Notes under the pieces: generated by a model
Told to the model about the DNA's origin: nothing
Seen by the model: the letters and a program-made list of their open reading frames with translations, nothing else
Databases searched by the model: none
Part shown: one piece after another, positions 23,837 through 27,466 of the stretch
Position numbering within the stretch: position 1 is the first letter of the stretch
How the letters are laid out: each line of letters starts with the position of its first letter
Made by a program: the position numbers and the translations under genes
IMG/VR virus record: IMGVR_UViG_3300005747_000146
Coordinates: 1 to 27,466 of that record
Length of the DNA stretch: 27,466 nucleotides
Source: a virus
Reading direction: 5' to 3' (one strand)

Positions 23837-23863
23837 AAAGAGGGGGAACGAATCCCCCTCTTT
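23837..23863 (-). terminator. Rho-independent terminator between convergent gp29 and gp32
   Basis: A perfect 10-bp inverted repeat (AAAGAGGGGG / CCCCCTCTTT) has a 7-nt loop. On the minus strand it is followed by an eight-T run (23839-23832), so it mainly ends the gp32 transcript. It can also stop the gp29 transcript on the plus strand, where three T end the stem. Confidence 0.85.
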
Positions 23864-23886
23864 CCATAAGAGCATTGCACTCTCAT

Positions 23887-24786
23887 TTAGTCGTCTTCAG
23901 CCATCGCCTTAAAGAAATCGAGGCTGTCATCTGACTCATCGTTGCTCCAAGAGGTTTCCTCTTTTTCTACCTTTGGAGCTGGAGCCTGACGAGGCGCAGG
24001 AGCAATGTCCTCGTCAACCTCCTCTGCAGTAGAGGATACTGCAGTGGCACCAAGAACTCGATTGAGTCGAGTCTGAAGTTCTTCAAAACTCTTGAAGTTC
24101 TTGGCATCGAGAAAATCTTGGAGTGAATATTCAGTACCCCAAATCTTCTCCATCTCATCGTCGTCTTCCAAGAGAGCAGATGGTGAATCGAACTCAGACT
24201 TATCATAGTTACGATAGCCTTCTACGTTACGAATCTTCATCTTGAAGTTAGCACCTTCCCAAAAGTCGAAAGGATTGACCGGAGTTTCATCCTCAAACTC
24301 AGGATTCATCTGGTCGTTGATCTTATCAAAGATCTTCTTTCCGAACTTGTATAGGAATACCTTACCTTCATTCTCTGGGTGAGCAGGATCCTTTACCACA
24401 TAGATGTTTGCGATATAGGATAGACGACGCTTCTGCTTACGAGCCTGTTCCTTACCAGCTTCGTCACCACGATTCCACAGAGTGGAGTTATACTCGCCGA
24501 CAGGATCCTTCTTGCCGAGAGTGGTTAGAGAGTTCTCAATGTACCAGCCACCTGGACCCTGAAAACCATGCGAGAATAAACGTACCCAAGGAATGTCTTC
24601 GCTCTTTGGTGCAGGAAGGAAACGGATAACGGCATAACCATTACCAGCCTTATCAACCTCAGGTTGCCAGAACCGAGTATCAGCTCCACCACTCTGATTG
24701 CCACCCTGTACCTTATTGGTTTCCTGTACGATCTTATCGTACATGGATTTGCGAGAACGCTTGAGATCTGCGAAAGATGTAGTCAT
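23887..24786 (-). CDS. gp32: Single-stranded DNA-binding protein gp32
   Basis: This 299-aa protein matches T4 gp32 (301 aa). An N-terminal basic motif KRSRKS (residues 9-14) corresponds to the LAST cooperativity motif. The core contains SYIANIYVVKDPAHPENEGK, then VFLYKFGKKIFDKINDQM and PFDFWEGANFKMKIRNVEGY, which follow T4 closely. The C-terminus is acidic (SNDESDDSLDFFKAMAEDD), the arm that recruits replisome partners. The whole protein contains no cysteine, so the zinc site of T4 gp32 (His and three Cys) is absent; in its place lies GPGGWYIENSLTTLGKKDPV and a basic segment. A clear SD (GGAG) precedes the ATG, and a hybrid sigma70/late promoter lies 60 bp upstream. gp59 is upstream in the same operon. 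Confidence 0.95.
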   Translation of the reverse strand: MTTSFADLKRSRKSMYDKIVQETNKVQGGNQSGGADTRFWQPEVDKAGNGYAVIRFLPAPKSEDIPWVRLFSHGFQGPGGWYIENSLTTLGKKDPVGEYNSTLWNRGDEAGKEQARKQKRRLSYIANIYVVKDPAHPENEGKVFLYKFGKKIFDKINDQMNPEFEDETPVNPFDFWEGANFKMKIRNVEGYRNYDKSEFDSPSALLEDDDEMEKIWGTEYSLQDFLDAKNFKSFEELQTRLNRVLGATAVSSTAEEVDEDIAPAPRQAPAPKVEKEETSWSNDESDDSLDFFKAMAEDD

Positions 24787-24845
24787 TTATATTTCTCCGT
24801 ATTAGATATATTTTGTCTTGTCCACATAAGCATCATATAACAGTT

Positions 24846-24876
24846 TATTTATACTACGCATGAGAGGAAAAGGCAA
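24846..24876 (-). promoter_or_regulatory. gp32 promoter: sigma70 -35/-10 whose -10 is also a late octamer
   Basis: On the minus strand, TTGCCT (24876-24871) is followed after exactly 17 bp by TATAAATA (24853-24846). The hexamers fit a host sigma70 promoter, and the octamer alone fits the T4 late consensus. It lies in the 98-bp non-coding gap before gp32, giving a leader of about 55 nt. Confidence 0.6.
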
Positions 24877-24884
24877 TAGATTTA

Positions 24885-25046
24885 TCAGAAAAATTTATCC
24901 TGTTGAACAGTCATTTCGTCATACGACAAATTGTCTTGATTGAAATAATTCTCCTTTTGTAAATAACTAAGGTCCATTTCTAGTTCCTTAACTCTATTTC
25001 TGAGGTAACGAAGTTCCCCTTCGTATTTTTCTAATTCAAGATTCAT
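24885..25046 (-). CDS. Short coiled-coil protein (53 aa) between gp59 and gp32
   Basis: This small gene runs from ATG at 25046 to TGA at 24885. The SD is strong (AAGGAGATGATCC then ATG), and the start overlaps the end of gp59 by 11 bp, as in coupled genes. The product begins MNLELEKYEGELRYLRNRVK and continues ELEMDLSYLQKENYF with Leu, Tyr and Val at heptad spacing over residues 3-32, so a coiled coil is likely. The remainder is polar (NQDNLSYDEMTVQQDKFF). I do not recognise a family. Its position suggests a partner or regulator of gp59 or gp32, which is inference. Confidence 0.65.
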   Translation of the reverse strand: MNLELEKYEGELRYLRNRVKELEMDLSYLQKENYFNQDNLSYDEMTVQQDKFF

Positions 25047-25653
25047 GGATCATCTCCTTAATCATGTTACGATACTGATTGGTATCATAAGTAAGAAATT
25101 TACGGTACTTAGAGATAAGTCTAGCCTTTTCCTCCCATACTATGTCATCAAGTTTGACATTCCAGTATCGAATAAATTTCAAAACACTATCCATTATGAT
25201 AACAGTTTCGATATCGACCTTTTTTTGAAGCAACAGCTTCAGTAGTAGAGGATGATTGCCATCCTCTACCAATAATAATTTATTAAAGTCAAGATCCCTA
25301 TTCCGGCAGTAATCAAACAAAAAATATAACTCGTTACGAAAATGATAGCTAAGAGATTCCATGCGTTTTTTAAATTGAACATAATTCTCCTCACTTTCCT
25401 GTGAAACCAGATTACCAATCCAATTATCGCTGATGACAAAGTTGCTAACAAAGAACTTTACCAACTCCTCATTGTCATATTTTTTAGCAAGTTTACGAAA
25501 GAAGAACTTATCCTTTCGTTTTAAAAACGATTCGACGTTTGCCCGAACCTTGCCATTGTATTTGAAGTAATCGTAGTCACTTGAAAAGTGTCTCTTCAAC
25601 GCAAGGTAAGTTTTATAGGCATCATAACCTTCAGCAACGTCATACATGGTCAC
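25036..25653 (-). CDS. gp59: Replicative helicase loader gp59
   Basis: This 205-aa protein follows T4 gp59 (217 aa) along most of its length: AYKTYLALKRHFSSDYDYFK, KRKDKFFFRKLAKKYDNEEL, VKFFVSNFVISDNWIGNLVS, and near the C-terminus IMDSVLKFI with DDIVWEEKARLISKYRKFL. gp59 binds forked DNA and gp32 and loads the gp41 helicase. It is strongly basic and all-helical. It overlaps gp33 by 4 nt (ATGA-type) and the 53-aa gene by 11 nt. The gp33-gp59-gp32 order is the same as in T4. Confidence 0.93.
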   Translation of the reverse strand: MTMYDVAEGYDAYKTYLALKRHFSSDYDYFKYNGKVRANVESFLKRKDKFFFRKLAKKYDNEELVKFFVSNFVISDNWIGNLVSQESEENYVQFKKRMESLSYHFRNELYFLFDYCRNRDLDFNKLLLVEDGNHPLLLKLLLQKKVDIETVIIMDSVLKFIRYWNVKLDDIVWEEKARLISKYRKFLTYDTNQYRNMIKEMIHES

Positions 25654-25877
25654 ACCGGAAGTTTGTTAATCTTTTCCTTCATCATATTCAGATCGCTTGC
25701 TTCAGAGGCGATCGACTGTTTAATCTTTGTGTTAATAAGTTTTGCTGCAACCTCAATCTCCATATCATGCCTTTCGCAATAATGAACGATAGCGTCCATA
25801 TATGGTATCTTGAGTTCGCATACCATCTCCTCGATTTTCATCGAGAAGGATTTCATATTGATCATTTCTTTTCCCAT
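25650..25877 (-). CDS. gp33: Late transcription co-activator gp33
   Basis: This is a short (75 aa; T4: 112 aa) gp33-like protein. The helical segment FSMKIEEMVCELKIPYMDAI followed by VHYCERHDMEIEVAAKLI resembles the T4 gp33 core (IEKMVEEFGMSYLEA...), followed by a conserved acidic/helical end (SIASEASDLNMMKEKINKL). gp33 bridges RNA polymerase, the gp55 late sigma and the sliding clamp at TATAAATA promoters. The 5' end overlaps the hydrolase gene by 16 bp. Three in-frame ATGs (codons 1, 5 and 8) are possible starts and none has a strong SD; the first is used here. The call depends on similarity recalled from T4 and on the neighbouring gp59 and gp32. Confidence 0.75.
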   Translation of the reverse strand: MGKEMINMKSFSMKIEEMVCELKIPYMDAIVHYCERHDMEIEVAAKLINTKIKQSIASEASDLNMMKEKINKLPV

Positions 25878-26365
25878 TTGTAAAATATGTGATCCTCGAT
25901 TTTAGTAGTGCGTGTTTTGGTTTTTGCCCATGCTGGTGATACATAGTAAGCATGGTAGTGTGTCGCACCAGTTGTAATGTCAATCATATCTTGATTCAAC
26001 AACATACGAGCTAGGCGATAAATGGTGCGATACTTATCCTCGTTATGGATCTTATCCGATTTACCATCACAGTACCAGGAGAACTGGCAGCGATTACGGA
26101 TAGGGATCATTTCCCCCGATCCACTCCAAGAAGCTCGGTGCGGACCCTCCATTACAACATCACAGACTGTATCTGGGAAGCGAGGGTCATTTACTCGATT
26201 GAGTGTTACCTGACCAACTGCAACCTGGCCAGCAATGGACTGACTCCTTGCCTCGTGATAGATATTCAATGCGAGGCAGGAGACTTCCTGGTTTGATGCG
26301 CTTACCTGACCGCTACCGCCAATCAGAATTGCGCCTAACAATAGTTTTGCGAGTGCTTGTTCCAT
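25862..26365 (-). CDS. SleB/CwlJ-type cell wall hydrolase (probable endolysin)
   Basis: This 167-aa protein has a hydrophobic N-terminus (LAKLLLGAILIGGSGQVSA) that looks like a signal or signal-anchor segment. It then has the Hydrolase_2 (SleB) family pattern: CLALNIYHEARSQS, with E38 the likely catalytic acid, VAVGQVTLNRVNDPRFPDTV, QFSWYCDG, and GATHYHAYYVSPAWAKT near the C-terminus. It should cut peptidoglycan, acting in the periplasm if exported. It is the first gene of the hydrolase-gp33-gp59-gp32 group. A near-consensus sigma70 promoter ends just before its ATG, and no SD is visible, so it may be read from a leaderless or very short-leader mRNA. It could serve in lysis or as a substitute for the lysozyme missing from gp5. 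Confidence 0.85.
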   Translation of the reverse strand: MEQALAKLLLGAILIGGSGQVSASNQEVSCLALNIYHEARSQSIAGQVAVGQVTLNRVNDPRFPDTVCDVVMEGPHRASWSGSGEMIPIRNRCQFSWYCDGKSDKIHNEDKYRTIYRLARMLLNQDMIDITTGATHYHAYYVSPAWAKTKTRTTKIEDHIFYKWEKK

Positions 26366-26371
26366 TTTTTA

Positions 26372-26400
26372 ATTCTACGCCATTTAGTATTAAAAGTCAA
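26372..26400 (-). promoter_or_regulatory. Strong sigma70-type promoter before the hydrolase/gp33/gp59 operon
   Basis: On the minus strand, TTGACT (26400-26395) and TAGAAT (26377-26372) are separated by exactly 17 bp. This is one mismatch from consensus in the -35 and one in the -10 box. The expected start site falls at or next to the hydrolase ATG (26365). The promoter lies immediately after a terminator, so it starts an independent unit. Confidence 0.65.
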
Positions 26401-26403
26401 TGG

Positions 26404-26435
26404 AAAAAAATGGGGAGCTGACCGTTGGCTCCCCA
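26404..26435 (-). terminator. Terminator after the outer-membrane-like gene (hairpin copy A)
   Basis: An 8-bp perfect stem (TGGGGAGC / GCTCCCCA, 26411-26418 with 26428-26435) with a 9-nt loop is followed on the minus strand by seven T (26410-26404). It ends the 124-aa gene's transcript. Its core is identical to the hairpin at 26866-26888. Confidence 0.8.
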
Positions 26436-26463
26436 CGTGTCTATTAAGCGACAAACCTGACTG
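26409..26463. repeat. Imperfect 55-bp direct repeat, copy A
   Basis: This copy shares a block of 26 identical bases (26409-26434) with 26863-26888, then 19 of the next 29 bases with the second copy. It ends exactly before the stop codon of the 124-aa gene. Confidence 0.75.
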
Positions 26464-26838
26464 TTAAAACTGAATACGTGTTTTAACACCAACGATCTTA
26501 GAGACTTCCTCGAAGTCCTTATTGACATTGTATTCACCGTAAGGTGATACGGTCAAACGATCCATAACGTCAATATCATACTGAGCGCCGAAGGCAACAT
26601 TATTGATGTCGCTGGCGTCCCAATCCATGGTTGGCTTGGCCGATAAAGAGAAACCGGAAATACCAGCTTCAATGCCGAACTCGGTCTGCGCCTTTTCAGT
26701 ATCAATGTTATATTCAGTGTCAGTTACAAATGCCAAATCAATCTTATCCATCATAGAAGGTGCTGGGGCTGGATCAGCAGCATATGCTGCGGTTGATAAC
26801 CCTAGCACAGCTGCGAGGGTAACGATTGTCTTTGTCAT
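26464..26838 (-). CDS. Small secreted outer-membrane beta-barrel-like protein (124 aa)
   Basis: A Sec signal peptide is clear: MTKTIVTLAAVLGLSTAAYA, with cleavage likely before ADPAPAPS. The mature part (about 104 aa) has alternating polar and hydrophobic beta strands (AFVTDTEYNIDTEK, QTEFGIEAGISGFSLSAKPT, VAFGAQYDIDV, LTVSPYGEYNV) and ends KTRIQF with a terminal Phe, the usual outer-membrane-protein ending. It is shorter than a standard 8-stranded barrel, so it may oligomerise or be a reduced porin-like protein. Near-identical hairpins bracket the gene, and a TATAAATA motif lies 95 bp upstream. The SD is AAGGA. Phage outer-membrane proteins (for example lambda Lom) can alter the host surface or block superinfection; that role here is inferred. 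Confidence 0.7.
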   Translation of the reverse strand: MTKTIVTLAAVLGLSTAAYAADPAPAPSMMDKIDLAFVTDTEYNIDTEKAQTEFGIEAGISGFSLSAKPTMDWDASDINNVAFGAQYDIDVMDRLTVSPYGEYNVNKDFEEVSKIVGVKTRIQF

Positions 26839-26862
26839 TGAATTATTCCTTGTTATTGAAAG

Positions 26863-26917
26863 AATGGGGAGCTGACCGTTGGCTCCCCCCGTGCGTATTA
26901 CGGCGCAACCCGAACTG
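26863..26917. repeat. Imperfect 55-bp direct repeat, copy B, with hairpin
   Basis: This is the second copy of the 26409-26463 repeat. Its hairpin (26866-26872 with 26882-26888, 7 bp) is followed on the minus strand by ATTCTTTC, a poor T-tract, so it would be a weak terminator for the upstream genes. It lies in the leader of the 124-aa gene if the late promoter at 26933 is used. Confidence 0.7.
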
Positions 26918-26921
26918 AATC

Positions 26922-27155
26922 TCAGTCTTTGTTATTTATAAATGACTGAAGTTTTTCCGCCTGAGCAATAATCTCCTCAGGTGTGAACATCTTAGGCACG
27001 TATTTATCAACGTCCTTGTAGATATCCTTATTTGACTCCATAGCCTTGGTCATTGCTTCCCATGCCATATTTGAAGCCTGTTCATACTGACGGTCAAGCA
27101 TTTCCTTGGCCATTGTCAATAGATCAAAACGAATTTCATATGGATTCTTGCTCAT
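26922..27155 (-). CDS. Conserved T4-like marine phage protein, unknown role (77 aa)
   Basis: The protein begins SKNPYEIRFDLLTMAKEMLD and is helical throughout, with a C-terminal YVPKMFTPEEIIAQAEKLQS segment. From memory, similar 70-80 aa proteins with 'NPYEIR...MAK..L..QY' occur in many T4-like cyanophages without an assigned function. Its start overlaps the previous gene by 4 nt (ATGA), so the two are coupled. No Cys, membrane segment or catalytic motif is seen. The end of this gene contains the TATAAATA motif thought to drive the 124-aa gene. Confidence 0.65.
   Translation of the reverse strand: MSKNPYEIRFDLLTMAKEMLDRQYEQASNMAWEAMTKAMESNKDIYKDVDKYVPKMFTPEEIIAQAEKLQSFINNKD
26933..26940 (-). 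promoter_or_regulatory. Probable late promoter (TATAAATA) for the outer-membrane-like gene
   Basis: An exact late promoter octamer on the minus strand lies within the last codons of the 77-aa gene (SFINN), 95 bp before the 124-aa gene. A transcript from here would carry hairpin copy B in its leader. Confidence 0.5.
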
Positions 27156-27364
27156 GATATAGCTCCTTTTACAAAGGTCTTCATATCCTCACCAGCCTTT
27201 TCAACAGCCTTTGTCATCTCCTCGAGCTGGTTACTAAAGAACCGATAGGTGTATATATCCGATGCTTCAGCAAAGGACTTCCAGCCCTGCACCTTAAGAT
27301 CAATCATAGCATCAAAGAACATACGATTATGAGTCTTAGCAGTTTCAACATTATAAAACATCAT
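27152..27364 (-). CDS. Small helical phage protein, unknown role (70 aa)
   Basis: This 70-aa protein begins MMFYNVETAKTHNRMFFDAM and continues LKVQGWKSFAEASDIYTYRF with an amphipathic C-terminal helix (EEMTKAVEKAGEDMKTFVKG). The composition and helix pattern are slightly phasin-like, but I cannot name a family. The start overlaps the stop of the upstream partial gene by 1 nt (TAATG) and the end overlaps the 77-aa gene by 4 nt, so all three are one translational unit. Confidence 0.6.
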   Translation of the reverse strand: MMFYNVETAKTHNRMFFDAMIDLKVQGWKSFAEASDIYTYRFFSNQLEEMTKAVEKAGEDMKTFVKGAIS

Positions 27365-27466
27365 TACTCTCCTGCAAACTTTGCCATCTGGCGTAGAGCA
27401 GCAGCCTCTTTGGGATACCCCTCACGTTCCATTTCAATAGCTGCACGAGTGTAACCATATGGTTGC
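27364..27466 (-). CDS. C-terminal fragment of a small phage protein (partial)
   Basis: The last 33 codons of a gene entering from the right edge read QPYGYTRAAIEMEREGYPKE and then AAALRQMAKFAGE, with stop TAA at 27366-27364. The stop overlaps the next gene's ATG. It is helical and charged. The family cannot be judged from this fragment. Confidence 0.6.
   Translation of the reverse strand, partial: QPYGYTRAAIEMEREGYPKEAAALRQMAKFAGE

Noticed and set aside
24787-24884. Possible small RNA or riboswitch in the gap before gp32
   Set aside because: The gap is 98 bp and holds only the hybrid promoter and the gp32 SD; I see no stable fold or known riboswitch pattern.
26022-26421. Several plus-strand open frames across the hydrolase gene
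   Set aside because: They oppose the clear SleB-family gene and show no domain, signal or SD.

Overview
This window is part of the genome of a T4-like tailed phage (a myovirus with a contractile tail). It resembles the marine and environmental branch (cyanophage- or pelagiphage-like) more than T4 itself. The evidence is a nearly complete T4-type baseplate, hub and tail module, with gp48, gp53, gp27, gp5, gp25, gp6, gp7, gp8, gp54, gp26, gp29 and gp4 homologues, next to the T4-style replication and late-transcription cluster gp33, gp59 and gp32. Identifications come from recalled family motifs, not database searches. The DNA is moderately AT-rich. The host cannot be named, but a signal-peptide cell-wall hydrolase and a small outer-membrane-like protein point to a Gram-negative host. 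No photosynthesis, tRNA or integration genes are visible.

Layout: (1) 1-1874, minus strand: small tail-fibre or structural genes, the first cut by the window edge. (2) 1886-19280, minus strand: the baseplate module. Read in transcription order it runs gp48, gp53, gp27-like, gp5-like, an unidentified 379-aa protein, gp25, gp6, gp7-like, gp8, and a giant 2034-aa DUF4815-like structural protein. Many junctions are 1-nt TAATG overlaps, so translation is probably coupled. (3) 19281-19321: a 41-bp divergent control region with two back-to-back late promoters (TATAAATA). (4) 19322-23833, plus strand: gp4, an unidentified conserved protein, a gp54-like tube initiator, gp26, a -1 frame extension and the tape measure gp29. 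(5) 23837-23863: a terminator between convergent units. (6) 23887-26365, minus strand: SleB-type hydrolase, gp33, gp59, a 53-aa coiled-coil gene and gp32. (7) 26464-27466, minus strand: an outer-membrane-like protein bracketed by duplicated hairpins, then small conserved phage proteins, the last one partial.

How it works together: gp27 and gp5 form the central spike hub. gp53, gp25, gp6, gp7 and gp8 build the wedges, and gp48 and gp54 cap the hub and start the tube, whose length is set by gp29. gp26 and its frameshift product look like the tail assembly chaperone pair. gp33 is the late-transcription co-activator expected to act at the TATAAATA promoters seen in this window. gp59 and gp32 serve the replisome.

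The most interesting signals are: a probable programmed -1 frameshift on a T7 run at the end of gp26, whose product ends exactly on the tape-measure start codon; an outer-membrane-protein cassette flanked by a roughly 55-bp duplicated hairpin; a gp5 with no lysozyme domain, alongside a separate hydrolase that heads the replication operon behind a near-consensus sigma70 promoter; and a 48-residue tandem repeat in the tape measure. There is no gene-free stretch longer than 300 bases.
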